Shown piece by piece: positions 43,001 through 51,785 of a DNA stretch of 64,000 nt. A program made the position numbers and the translations under genes. Source of the DNA: UBA1858 sp965262455. Its GTDB lineage: Bacteria; Pseudomonadota; Gammaproteobacteria; UBA4575. The first letter of the stretch is position 1. Each line of letters starts with the position of its first letter. A model generated the notes under the pieces. It was not told the DNA's origin, did no database searches, and saw only the letters and a list, made by a program, of their open reading frames with translations. The stretch covers positions 1,054,001-1,118,000 of the forward strand of contig CBDHFH010000008.1 in the NCBI GenBank assembly GCA_965262455.1, given 5' to 3'.

Positions 43001-44529
43001 CCCTTATCATCGCTCACCACTGTTATTGCTGCTGCAGGAAGTTGCAATGGCAGTTCAAACCAAAAACAGCTGCCCTTGCCAGGCTCGCTTTCCACACCCA
43101 GTGACCCTTCCAAGACGCCGACCAACTGTTTACAAATGGCCAGCCCTAAACCTGTGCCACCGAACTTACGTGTTGTAGAGTTATCCGCTTGTGAAAACGC
43201 ATCAAATATTTTTTCTTTAGCACTTTCATCAATACCGATACCGGTATCTTTAACAGAAAACTTTAAGCTAAGGTCTGTATCATTTTGTTCGACCAGATCG
43301 ACATAGATACCAATCTCACCATTATGAGTAAACTTGATAGCATTACCGCATAGATTCAAAAGCAATTGACGTATCCGCCTAGAATCACCTTTTACAACAT
43401 TGGGCACACTTGAACACACTAGATGTGCAAAATCGAGGTTCTTACTTTGCGCCTGAGACGCCATAATACTGACCACATCATCAAGCAACTCACGCAAATT
43501 AAACTCATCTGCATCAACCTCTAATTTACCCGAATCAATTTTGGAAAAATCCAGAATGTCATCAATTAAAGCTAATAGCGCATCACTCGAGTTACGTGCA
43601 ATATTGACATACTCTCTTTGCTTGGAAGTCAGTCCCATTACAGACAGCAGTTCCAACATACCAAGTATTGCGTTTAAAGGCGTGCGCAATTCATGACTAA
43701 CATTTGCGGCAAATTCACCTTTAACACGTGCAGATTGAAGCGCCAAATCTCTCGCTTTCTCTAGTTGCAATTCACGATCTTGTAATGACTCAATCATGGT
43801 GTTGAATGCACCTTCCATCTCGCGAATGTCTTGAGTGCCTGAAAGTTCTGCGCGCACATCCGTTTCACCGCTTTGGGCACGTCGCATTAAACTCATGAGT
43901 TCTTGCAAAGGCTTGGTGACTCGTTGTGTAATCAATAACAGAAGTACCATCAATGCTGCAGCTAACAGCAATGAAATAGTTATATTTACATTGCGTATAC
44001 TTGTGATTAATTCATTCAGTGCTTTTTTGCTTTGAACCATTCGCACATATCCAAGCAATTCTGGCTCTGTTTCAACCTCAAAACTATCTTCATCCGATTC
44101 ATGTTGATAGAAAACTGGTGCGACAAAATACCAAGCCTGATCAGTTTCATTTATTAATTCAACCTGATCAGGCCAAATCGCTTCTCCTTCAGAGAATGTA
44201 CTTTCACCTCTTTCAACTAAAGAAATTTTTTCTAAATCATAAATACCAACACCCTGGACACCAGGAAAGTTTAAAATAGTTGTGACAGAATCCTCAACGT
44301 TATCAACATTACTTACTAGTAGTCCAAGAATACTTTGAGATGCAAATGTATCTGTAATTTGCATGCCTTCTTCTAACAAGTTTTTACTAACAGCCTTTGA
44401 AATGAATTGTGAAATAAAAAAAGTAGAAATAATTGCTGTCACAATAATACCACCGACAAGCACCATCACTAATTGACGCCTGAAATCCCCAGGAATTAAT
44501 ATCTTTTTGATTATTTTTAATATATCCAT
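40024..44529 (-). CDS. Giant hybrid histidine kinase with three receivers, Hpt, GGDEF and EAL
   Basis: 1501 residues. Order: TM helix (17-40), periplasmic sensor, TM (182-200), HAMP (201-255), HisKA with HELRTPLNAIL (His 279), HATPase (about 380-495; FGGTGLGLAI), receiver 1 (Asp 569), receiver 2 (Asp 709), Hpt (HSIKGSS, His 856), receiver 3 (Asp 979), GGDEF (1138-1142, with RTGD inhibitory site), EAL (EALVR at 1265; DDFGTGYSS; EGVES). All key residues of both c-di-GMP domains look intact, so the protein could make and break c-di-GMP under phosphorelay control. The kinase half resembles BarA. It starts 8 nt after the periplasmic binding protein gene, which likely supplies its signal. Confidence 0.93.
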   Translation of the reverse strand: MDILKIIKKILIPGDFRRQLVMVLVGGIIVTAIISTFFISQFISKAVSKNLLEEGMQITDTFASQSILGLLVSNVDNVEDSVTTILNFPGVQGVGIYDLEKISLVERGESTFSEGEAIWPDQVELINETDQAWYFVAPVFYQHESDEDSFEVETEPELLGYVRMVQSKKALNELITSIRNVNITISLLLAAALMVLLLLITQRVTKPLQELMSLMRRAQSGETDVRAELSGTQDIREMEGAFNTMIESLQDRELQLEKARDLALQSARVKGEFAANVSHELRTPLNAILGMLELLSVMGLTSKQREYVNIARNSSDALLALIDDILDFSKIDSGKLEVDADEFNLRELLDDVVSIMASQAQSKNLDFAHLVCSSVPNVVKGDSRRIRQLLLNLCGNAIKFTHNGEIGIYVDLVEQNDTDLSLKFSVKDTGIGIDESAKEKIFDAFSQADNSTTRKFGGTGLGLAICKQLVGVLEGSLGVESEPGKGSCFWFELPLQLPAAAITVVSDDKGAMDLRILIVDDSEIVQFHIMQTLEKWGAYVECADSGESALIKLRHAARNTKPYDIAFIDELMPGCNGIELMRSINQDSEISSIQMVLMTNQTHAESFLERFPEIDAFVQKPVLQSSLYDAISTVMRGSLNIVNPLYVDQSDEKEISFNAHILVAEDNSANQQVAIGMLERLGCAVIVASNGSEAINLLERNRFDIIFMDCNMPEMDGYEATRIIRTLHGSNAGLPIIAMTANVQEGDREKCLNAGMDDYLPKPLKLERLRASLKKWLPDDSSVILSETVDGIPVINQTPSSTGPIDEERIEELKESVAGAFDKMVEAYIEDLPSLATSLEDAINAKDCDQIQHYAHSIKGSSKNFGAIELADVAKDIEDMAKQKQIHDLQTHLLAVFEEVDRVIEYMNNMLKPESQLLSSDVRASDHTDRLLIADDDRSMRLALMNVLDSDGYDLHEVENGKQAYDYCRQNLPDLVLLDAMMPEMDGFIACEKIRTLEGGKHIPILIVTALDDEESVERAFKVGATDYLPKPVHFAVLRQRISRLLHAASVERHVRQLAYTDPLTGLPNRTTLTTHLTELLAKVRASDDMLAMLFLDLDRFKLVNDTLGHSVGDLLLKAVAERLQRCVRTGDMVARLGGDEFTIIVDRAKSRDSVARIAQTICESIEKPFSFSGQEIFVSTSIGISLFPLDGDDIGELMKHADTAMFRAKELGCSYFFYENDMEAAVTRKMEIEADLRRSVSRDQIDVYYQPKANLVTKEIVGMEALVRWNHPQKGIICPQEFIPLAEETGIINEIGLWVMIASCLQVKEWIDQGHRPYSIAVNLSGVQLQNGNIIYQVKQVLEETGIDPALLELEITESTIMHHPEKVIEVLKKLKDMGVNLAVDDFGTGYSSLNYLKRFPIDLLKIDAAFVRDVETDADDRAIIQSIIALAKSMRLQVVAEGVESRKQEELLKAMGCDFIQGYYVGRPVCAEEFEQFVLNKSNKSGSSVSDLSDYRGGG

Positions 44530-44537
44530 AATTGTGG

Positions 44538-45491
44538 TTAGTTTGAAACAGGGAAGACCACGTCAAAATCACGCAGCTCAGACCTTGAGAAACTTAAACC
44601 CAAATGTTCCGCGGTTCGTATATTAATTGCATCTTGCAGCCCTTTTGACGGATATACTTTGCTATCCCCAAGCGGACTACCAGAAATTTTCTTCAAAATT
44701 AAATCTGCTAACTGCTCTCCGTGAAGCTTATTATCTGGATACATTGAAAATAGCGCACCTTTCTTGACATGACTGACAGCACTTGAAAAGACCACTATCT
44801 TCTTTTGCCATGCCTTCTCTAAAATAAATGGTAATACCACTTTTGAATCCACGACTTTTCTATCTTGCAACAACCATAATGCAGTGTTCTCTAGATTGTC
44901 ACCCGAGAAAATATCATCATAGATAATAGCCGCTTGCTTAATATCTGTCGCCTTATACTCTACCAGTCGTACACCATTTGCTGCAGCTGGTCGTCTAGCT
45001 AAATCAACAAGCCACTTATTCTTTCCAGGGTTATATACAACTACGACTGTTTTAATAGCACTATCTAAACGAGATAACATGCCGAGCAGGGCTTTTGGAT
45101 CAGGCGTTAATGCAACACCATAGTTTTTCTGAGGACTACCTGTGACGGATAATAATGCCCCATTAACAACAGGAATATTTGACGGAATGTATACAGATGT
45201 TTTCCTTCCCAGACTACCGAGGGTAATGACCGCATCGAGATTTTGTTTTTCCACCCAACGGATAATATCTTTTGAATCATAGTCCTTATTTAAGGTTAAT
45301 TTTGCTGTACGACGCTTTAATTTATCGTCCACACCACTAGATACAGAATCAAAGATCTTTTTAAAAGGTTCACGAAGTTCGGGAACGATAATACCCACCT
45401 TAGACTGCGCATGAACATAAGTGCATGAGAATAGGAATATGACAGCAATGAGTACTGTTATTCTCAAGACATAAATGTCTTTACTATTCAT
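44538..45491 (-). CDS. Periplasmic ABC-type substrate-binding-like protein (ABC_sub_bind family)
   Basis: About 317 residues with a signal peptide (hydrophobic stretch ending CTYVHAQ). The body (KVGIIVPELREPFKKIF; YGVALTPDPKALLGMLSRL; TVVVVYNPGKNKWLVDLA; FSSAVSHVKKGALFSMYPDN) fits the uncharacterised ABC substrate-binding family PF04392. There is no transporter gene beside it; instead a TonB receptor precedes it and a sensor kinase follows. It probably acts as a periplasmic signal receptor for the kinase. I start at ATG 45491 because TAGGA lies 6 nt upstream; an ATG at 45497 adds two residues. Confidence 0.82.
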   Translation of the reverse strand: MNSKDIYVLRITVLIAVIFLFSCTYVHAQSKVGIIVPELREPFKKIFDSVSSGVDDKLKRRTAKLTLNKDYDSKDIIRWVEKQNLDAVITLGSLGRKTSVYIPSNIPVVNGALLSVTGSPQKNYGVALTPDPKALLGMLSRLDSAIKTVVVVYNPGKNKWLVDLARRPAAANGVRLVEYKATDIKQAAIIYDDIFSGDNLENTALWLLQDRKVVDSKVVLPFILEKAWQKKIVVFSSAVSHVKKGALFSMYPDNKLHGEQLADLILKKISGSPLGDSKVYPSKGLQDAINIRTAEHLGLSFSRSELRDFDVVFPVSN

Positions 45492-45519
45492 CCTCATTCC
45501 TACCCAGCCAGAATTATAG

Positions 45520-47574
45520 TTACTGAAGGTTTAATCTAAATTCAGCAAATACAGTTCTTCTTTCTAAAGGCAGATCATTTGAAATACTCAACGTTGAATC
45601 CGTTGGCTCCTCAGGCGAAGAGTTAAATAAATTACGCACACCAGCTGCTAATTCCCACTTATCACTGAATGCTTGACTGCGAAGCGTTAAATCAAATGTC
45701 TCGTAGTCATCTAGTTCATCACGCGTATCAAGCGGTGGACGATCACGGTCTATTATGTAATTGAAAGCGGGTGTGATTGTCCAGCCAGGTAAAAACTCCC
45801 AATTAGCACGCGCATAAATTTGGTGGTGAGGTGCATTTCCCGAATCCTCATTAGTTTCCTCATCCTCAGAATCCTGAAATGCATAGTTAGCTAACAGTGA
45901 AAAACTATTGATAGGTTTCCATTCCATCTCTAACTCAAAACCATAGCCGGTCTGTTCACCAGTATTTTCTGCTGTGGCAGTTCCTGTCATTGGATCTGCA
46001 ACAAAACGAATGATGTCATCCCATTCATAATAAAAGATATTTGCACTTAAATGTACGTACTGGGTTGGACGATAGTCCACAGCAAACTCTAGGGTTTCTA
46101 TTTCTTCGGGATCTAATTCGTCATTGCCAATAGCCACGGGATTTACCGGTCTATTTCTAAACTCAGCAAATGAAGGTGCTCTAAATGCTTGACCATATAA
46201 TAGCTTTAGAGTGGTATCGTGTCTTGCAGACCAAACTAACGCAGCACGCGGATTCCATGTATCGCCAAAGTCATTGTAATCGTCATAACGTAACCCAGCT
46301 GTTAACTCCCAGTCATTCGCAATACTCCACACATCTTGCGCAAACCCATATTTATTATCACGATGCTTTTCAGGCAGAAAAGCAAATGGAGTATCGGATA
46401 CGTCAGTTAAAATCCCCGAGAAGTTATTTTCCTCCTCGACCCGATAAATTTCTGAAGTATTGTAACCTGCACCAATTCTAATTTGATGATCATCAAAGCC
46501 GGTATATAAAGAGGATGCACTAAATCGATAGTGTCTCTCCCAAACTTCTGGGTTACCTATTAATCCTTCAGGCGGAGTCATTGGAGTTCCTGGTGGCAAG
46601 ATGAAAGTATCTTCATCATTTTCTTGCGAGGTATTAAGAAAACTCGCTTGCAGCTGCAAATCAAAATGTTCTGTGATTTCTGGATTAAAATAAGTCAGGT
46701 CTGCATTCCACCTATCCGACTCATATTCAGCGTTTTGATCTAAGGCTTGCCCCAAACCAAATCCAATTTCACCGTTACGTCTTCTTTGCAATCCACCGCG
46801 AAAGTGCCACATGCCTTTCTCAATATCGACTCTTAGATCTAAATTATCCCTGCCATTCGTGGTTGAGCCTGGCGTTAGAGATGCACCACTTCCTGAGATC
46901 GCATCTGAATCAACATCTTCATCATGACCATCTGTGGATTTGAATTCGGCCATTAAACCCACATCAAAGCCTGCATAATTACCTCCATGCAATATCCAAC
47001 CTTCTTTTGTATTAAATGTTCCATATCGAAGTCCCGTTTCAGTGCCATCAATTTCACTGCCTTTTTTAGTGACAATATTAATTACACCCGCAAATGCGTC
47101 AGCACCATATACTGCAGAGCCCGGACCTCGAATGACTTCAATTCTAGAAATAGCCTCAACAGGCATCCCTCCCCATACTTGACTTCGATTGCCGATAAAT
47201 AAATTTGAAATCGATATCCCGTTAATTAGCATTAATACTTGAGGATTCTGCGTTGTGTAGATTCCTCTAAACGTATAAATCGGATTTGCGCCTATAACAT
47301 CTCTAGAGACATTAAGACCTGGCACTGTTTCTAGAACATCGTCTATATCTTGCGCACCGATCTCTTTAATATCATTTGCAGTAATGACACTCGCGACAGC
47401 AGGTGCTTTTGAAATAGGCTGCGCACTTCCGGTAGCGATACTCACCAGTTCTTCATCACCATAAAGCTCAAGCAGTGATTGCTCATCATCAAAGTCAGCG
47501 ATAACCAAGCCTATTGACGCTAAAATGATTAAGTTAATAATCGTTATTTTCAAATAAATGCTTAAATATGGCAT
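45520..47574 (-). CDS. TonB-dependent outer-membrane receptor
   Basis: 684 residues. Signal peptide, then a plug domain (about 45-160: APAVASVITANDIKEIGAQD, GVINIVTKKG) and a 22-strand-type barrel ending in FAEFRLNLQ with a C-terminal aromatic pattern. The TonB box region is not obvious. It should import a ligand (siderophore, cobalamin or organic compound) across the outer membrane. The start is supported by GGGAG. It heads a three-gene operon with a periplasmic binding protein and the c-di-GMP hybrid kinase, which suggests ligand sensing rather than plain uptake. Confidence 0.92.
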   Translation of the reverse strand: MPYLSIYLKITIINLIILASIGLVIADFDDEQSLLELYGDEELVSIATGSAQPISKAPAVASVITANDIKEIGAQDIDDVLETVPGLNVSRDVIGANPIYTFRGIYTTQNPQVLMLINGISISNLFIGNRSQVWGGMPVEAISRIEVIRGPGSAVYGADAFAGVINIVTKKGSEIDGTETGLRYGTFNTKEGWILHGGNYAGFDVGLMAEFKSTDGHDEDVDSDAISGSGASLTPGSTTNGRDNLDLRVDIEKGMWHFRGGLQRRRNGEIGFGLGQALDQNAEYESDRWNADLTYFNPEITEHFDLQLQASFLNTSQENDEDTFILPPGTPMTPPEGLIGNPEVWERHYRFSASSLYTGFDDHQIRIGAGYNTSEIYRVEEENNFSGILTDVSDTPFAFLPEKHRDNKYGFAQDVWSIANDWELTAGLRYDDYNDFGDTWNPRAALVWSARHDTTLKLLYGQAFRAPSFAEFRNRPVNPVAIGNDELDPEEIETLEFAVDYRPTQYVHLSANIFYYEWDDIIRFVADPMTGTATAENTGEQTGYGFELEMEWKPINSFSLLANYAFQDSEDEETNEDSGNAPHHQIYARANWEFLPGWTITPAFNYIIDRDRPPLDTRDELDDYETFDLTLRSQAFSDKWELAAGVRNLFNSSPEEPTDSTLSISNDLPLERRTVFAEFRLNLQ

Positions 47575-47594
47575 AAATTATCTCCCTTTTGCGC

Positions 47595-48398
47595 TTATAT
47601 CCATGTGCGTTTTTCCAAGCCAGTGTAATTAATTCGATCGCATCTTAGCGGGAAAAGTGTTCCCTCCTTTTTCAAAGATGCGTCTGCAAAACAAGCAAGC
47701 GTACCTGCATTAAATCCGTTTATTTGCCAGAGATAATATTCTTGCACTGAAAGACCCATATCAGCACCAAGCGCAGCAGACAGACCGGTTATATTCATTT
47801 GAAATCGCCATCTACCAGCTTTCAATATTTCTTCAATCTTGTAGGCGAGTAAAACATGCTTGCCATCTGACATTCCATTCTGCTTTATTACCTTTTTCAT
47901 TGGTCCAATTCGTTCGTCTTTATTTGTAACCGGTCGACCATAACCATAGATTGCTCTATTAATTTTTAATTCTGATTTAATTATTGCTTCTAAATCTTCG
48001 CCTGCTTCTATGCGCTTAGCACATTCAATTATGAAATCTATAGCTGCGATATTTGCCTGTCCTCCATATATTCTCGCTTCAGTCACCGCTAATGCTGCAC
48101 TTACACCCAAACTACCTGTTGTCCTCACCGTGCCAGCTAATGCAGCTATGCGATTATTCCAAACACGAGGATCAGGATAGCTAACTGTTAAAGACCAAAT
48201 TTTATCTAACACATCCAGCTGATTCTCAGGTAACTCGCGCCCAGTGATAATGAACATTAAAAGCTTTTGCCAAGTAAATTCATTTAACTCTGAAAATAAA
48301 TCTTTACCTCGAATAACGACACGCTCACCAGGGATAGAACCACCCATTTCAGTTTGCCAATTTCCTTCAGTAGCTTTTAGATCAATCAATGGGTCCAT
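47595..48398 (-). CDS. Citrate-synthase-like protein, subunit B (catalytic residues not conserved)
   Basis: 267 residues with the citrate-synthase fold: RVVIRGKDLFSELNEFTWQK, LAVTEARIYGGQANIAAIDF, INRAIYGYGRPVTNKDERIG, then WRFQMNITGLSAALGADMGL. Aligned by eye to citrate synthase, the first catalytic His (of HGGAN) is Tyr in IYGGQAN, the second (of GFGH) is Arg in GYGRP, and the Asp (of NVD) is Thr in MNIT. It overlaps the preceding citrate-synthase-like gene by one base (TAATG), with AGGAG upstream. Probably one half of a hetero-oligomer; CoA-dependent lyase, synthase or regulatory roles are all open. Confidence 0.72.
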   Translation of the reverse strand: MDPLIDLKATEGNWQTEMGGSIPGERVVIRGKDLFSELNEFTWQKLLMFIITGRELPENQLDVLDKIWSLTVSYPDPRVWNNRIAALAGTVRTTGSLGVSAALAVTEARIYGGQANIAAIDFIIECAKRIEAGEDLEAIIKSELKINRAIYGYGRPVTNKDERIGPMKKVIKQNGMSDGKHVLLAYKIEEILKAGRWRFQMNITGLSAALGADMGLSVQEYYLWQINGFNAGTLACFADASLKKEGTLFPLRCDRINYTGLEKRTWI

Positions 48399-49207
48399 TA
48401 TTTCTCTCCTGGATCATTTGTTATCTTTAAGTCTGGACCAAAAAATGGATACTTCTTCCAACCAAGTTGTTTCTGTTCTAGTGAATGTGCAGCAGCACCT
48501 GGCAATCTCATGATTAAATAAATCATTTCAGCTTGATCACTATCAAACCCAATGTCATAGAAAGCACACGCAACAACACCAGACATTGACAGAGGACTTT
48601 TCGCGCAACATTCCAATTCTTGTCTATTTTCCTTTAACCAAACTAACTTACCTTGGCTATAAATATCGGCCAAACATGTAAGAGTCTGAAGCACCGGTTC
48701 AACACACTTAACCCCATGAGGATCGAACCCAGGTGTATGTTCAAATTCACTCCATACACTTGCTCTATTAGTTTTTATAGGATTTTGAATACTGTCTTCC
48801 CATAAAGTGAGATCAGTTCCACATTGCTTCCAGCAATTAACTAAGGTGTATATTTCTCTCGCACCATTCAGCTGACCAGCGCCCACTGAAAGTGCTGCCA
48901 TCAAAGCAGAAGCTGAAGTAGATCCACCAACACCTGCACACATTGCTGCTCTAACGCTATGATCTCTAATACCAGGATTGGCTAGTGCAATCGCAACTTT
49001 TTCTAACAAATGAGATTGCCATTGTTCTGGTCTCTCCAGCATGAACAGCAAAAAAATATATTCGATCCAAGATGCGTTGTTTAACAAATCTCCAAAAACG
49101 TCATAGCCAGAGCAGTAACTTTTTTCTGCCGCAAATGGATTCTCTGCACTAGCTTCCTCTTGCCAGATTCTAGTCTGAATCGTTTCCTTTATTTCCTCTG
49201 AAGACAT
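48398..49207 (-). CDS. Citrate-synthase/citryl-CoA-lyase-like protein, subunit A
   Basis: 269 residues resembling the short citryl-CoA lyase branch of the citrate-synthase family: MCAGVGGSTSASALMAALSV, GQLNGAREIY, HTPGFDPHGVKC, KSPLSMSGVVACAFYDIGFD, MRLPGAAAHSLEQKQ. At the positions of the catalytic His, His and Asp I read Leu/Asn, Asp/Pro and Ser, so the normal aldol chemistry is doubtful. Coupled to the next citrate-synthase-like gene by a TAATG overlap. It follows a ThDP enzyme gene after about 145 nt on the same strand, suggesting one pathway. No Shine-Dalgarno is obvious. Confidence 0.72.
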   Translation of the reverse strand: MSSEEIKETIQTRIWQEEASAENPFAAEKSYCSGYDVFGDLLNNASWIEYIFLLFMLERPEQWQSHLLEKVAIALANPGIRDHSVRAAMCAGVGGSTSASALMAALSVGAGQLNGAREIYTLVNCWKQCGTDLTLWEDSIQNPIKTNRASVWSEFEHTPGFDPHGVKCVEPVLQTLTCLADIYSQGKLVWLKENRQELECCAKSPLSMSGVVACAFYDIGFDSDQAEMIYLIMRLPGAAAHSLEQKQLGWKKYPFFGPDLKITNDPGEK

Positions 49208-49352
49208 ATCAAGTAATTTAAAAAATCAAGTACAATTAGACAGTTATAAAGTAGCTGTTACATTATAAACAGTTTAAAGAGCTAGTTTTCACTTCAGGCA
49301 GTAAACATCGGCGGTTTGCTACCGCGAGTCAGAGAGATGTGGATGAATTGAA

Positions 49353-51290
49353 TTAATCTACCGTCCCTAGCGCTTGGAGACGATTTTTTATCGGTGGTAC
49401 TTCGTTAGCATCAATATATACATCAATAATCACTGGACCATCAATGTTCATGATCGTATCAATGTCTAAATTATCTAATTCCTCTGGAGAACGAACAGAA
49501 TATCCAGGAATATTCATACTGGCAGCCCATGCAACGAAATCAACTTTGGTAAGGTTATAAGCAATTGGCTCACCAGTGCCCATTTTTTGCCCCTGTTTAA
49601 CCATGCCAAATTCGGCATCATTAAGAATCAAAAAGATTACTTTTAAATTTTCTTGTAGCGCGACTGTTACATCGCCACCACTCATCAACATTGATCCATC
49701 ACCTGTGATACAAACAACAGGGTCATCTTTATTTGCTAGTGCTGTACCAATCGAGGAACCAATTGCCCAACCCATAGAGCCATATTCTAAGCACGTCCAA
49801 AATAAACTGCCCTTTTGAGATCTCCTTCCGTTGGTTCTATACTGATCAATAGCTGTGCTTAAACTTATTACAGACCTTCTGCTTTTAATACGTCGATCAT
49901 AAGGATGTAAATAATGAATACTCCACACCATGCTGTTACCAGAGTCACATAGGTAATGAGTGTTTAGTGGGAATATTTTAGGTAAGTCATTCATCAATCT
50001 TTGCGGTTTTATTGGCGAAGTCTTACTGATGCACTGTTGTTGATTTTCCATCTCAAAATGATGGTTTGCTATCTGCCCCTTTTTACCTAACTCTTCAAGT
50101 CGCTCAACTGTGGCCTTGCGCGATTCTAATGATGGGTCATATGTCAACTTAACGTTTAGTATATCTAATACTTTTTCAAAAATTGTTGCGATATCACCAT
50201 GTACATGTAACCGTGCCATTGGCGAACCTGCAAAGTTAGAATCAGCAGAATCCACGTGGATAAGTTTATTGTTCAGTACCGAGTCATCCCAGTTATTGCT
50301 TGCAGTTTCACTTAGAGTTGTGCCTACGGCGACTATCAAGTCAGTATCTTTTCGGCTGATAGTATCTAGGGCAGAAATATGACCAGCAAATCCGATCACC
50401 CCACGATATAGGGGATGATAGGGACTCACCATCCCTTTAGCATGAGGTGTGGTAACTATTTCAATATTTAACATTAAAGCGACATCTAAAATATATGAAA
50501 TCGCCTCTGCACATTGTTCACCAACGATAAATACAGTGCGTGAATTCTCTACTAATTCGTTGCATAGATGATGCAGACTATCTTCATCTACTAAAGAAGT
50601 CTTTTTAAATAAATGATCAAGTTGATATGAAGGCTTATCTACGGATGCATGACTGCGAAACACATCTAGCGGTATGCTCAAATGTACCGGACCTTGTGGT
50701 GCTTGAAACGCTTTCATTATTGCCGTTGTTAATTTACGTTCAAACTGATCAGCATGGGAGACTAATGTGCTGTAATGTGTGCAATACTCAAACATAGCTA
50801 CAGTATTGATACCTGTATCTCCAGACTCTTGTGCTGCTCGCTTACCAAAGTTTGTAATGGCAGTTTGAGCAGTGATAACTAATAGAGGTGAGTGGTTATC
50901 ATAAGCCGAGGCGACTCCGGTAATTAGATTCGTCGTTCCTGGCCCTGCGGTGCCACAGCATACGCCTAATTTACCGCTATTTCTGGCATAACCATCTGCC
51001 ATAAACGCGGCACCAGTCTCATGACGAGCTACAACCGCACGTGGACCATTTCTGCGTTCACTTCGAGCAAGTGCGTTATACAATGGCTCAATAGCACCTC
51101 CAGGTATACCGAACACATATTCAATATCCAGTTGTTCAAGATATGAAATAAGAAGGTCACCAAGTTCATATTTTGGTCTAGCAAATTGAGTTACATTCTT
51201 ACTTTGCTTTTTAGCTGGCACATCAACAGTGACTTTATTGTCAAGGTGATGCTTTGCGCGTTGGCTTATTATTCTTCTATTGGTACTCAT
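49353..51290 (-). CDS. Thiamine-diphosphate-dependent enzyme (acetolactate-synthase-like)
   Basis: 645 residues: an unusual 40-residue basic N-terminal extension, then the ThDP Pyr domain (EYVFGIPGGAIEPLYNAL; catalytic Glu in ARHETGAAFMADGYAR), a central domain (about 250-385) and the PP domain with GDGSMLMSGGDVTVAL and the ND that closes the Mg motif (FLILNDAEFGMVKQG). It belongs to the acetolactate synthase/pyruvate oxidase/2-hydroxyacyl-CoA lyase group. No small regulatory subunit follows; instead two citrate-synthase-like genes do. It may form or cleave a 2-hydroxyacyl product handled by them. It is probably not the biosynthetic IlvB, given this context. Confidence 0.82.
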   Translation of the reverse strand: MSTNRRIISQRAKHHLDNKVTVDVPAKKQSKNVTQFARPKYELGDLLISYLEQLDIEYVFGIPGGAIEPLYNALARSERRNGPRAVVARHETGAAFMADGYARNSGKLGVCCGTAGPGTTNLITGVASAYDNHSPLLVITAQTAITNFGKRAAQESGDTGINTVAMFEYCTHYSTLVSHADQFERKLTTAIMKAFQAPQGPVHLSIPLDVFRSHASVDKPSYQLDHLFKKTSLVDEDSLHHLCNELVENSRTVFIVGEQCAEAISYILDVALMLNIEIVTTPHAKGMVSPYHPLYRGVIGFAGHISALDTISRKDTDLIVAVGTTLSETASNNWDDSVLNNKLIHVDSADSNFAGSPMARLHVHGDIATIFEKVLDILNVKLTYDPSLESRKATVERLEELGKKGQIANHHFEMENQQQCISKTSPIKPQRLMNDLPKIFPLNTHYLCDSGNSMVWSIHYLHPYDRRIKSRRSVISLSTAIDQYRTNGRRSQKGSLFWTCLEYGSMGWAIGSSIGTALANKDDPVVCITGDGSMLMSGGDVTVALQENLKVIFLILNDAEFGMVKQGQKMGTGEPIAYNLTKVDFVAWAASMNIPGYSVRSPEELDNLDIDTIMNIDGPVIIDVYIDANEVPPIKNRLQALGTVD

Positions 51291-51785
51291 AACTCTCTAT
51301 TTCAGCGCAGAGATCTGACGTATGCGCAAATTGCAGTTAACAAACTACTTTAACTATTTATTTGAAATATATACAAAAATTACTCAATTTTTGTAAAATT
51401 CACTTAAAATAAATTAGTTAAGTCATTGTTTTAAAGCTAATAATAGTACGTTATCTCTAAGCTTGTCTAACTTTTTGTTGCTGCGTTCTTAATTTACTTA
51501 GAGTTAATTAATATCTAACAGAAATCAATTATTAATTGATCACAATAGTATACGAGAAATTTTGAAGTTTCATGACAAAATGACAGCATGAAATAGGTGC
51601 GCACGCACTTGTGACGACTCACCAGCCGTATGAGGAAAGTCCAATAAAAATATGCAAATTCAGAGAGTTACTAAAAATATTGTGTGCTGTATTTTTATTA
51701 TGCCCCCTTTAGGCAGGGCACATAACTTAATTTATTTTATCAATAGTCATTAATAGCCAAGCGCGTCAAAGATATAGAAGTCTAG
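51291..51785. other. Gene-free region between the ThDP enzyme and the OmpH-like gene
   Basis: About 495 AT-rich nt with the promoter of the ThDP operon. It contains GTGCGCACGCAC near 51598 and an imperfect hairpin GTGC...TGCC...GGCA...GCAC around 51683-51723. The phrase TGAGGAAAGTCC at 51631 resembles part of RNase P RNA, but the rest is absent. No gene seen. Confidence 0.4.

Noticed and set aside
51616..51645. TGAGGAAAGTCC, resembling a conserved block of RNase P RNA
   Set aside because: None of the other conserved RNase P blocks follow, and the sequence after it is AT-rich and unstructured.
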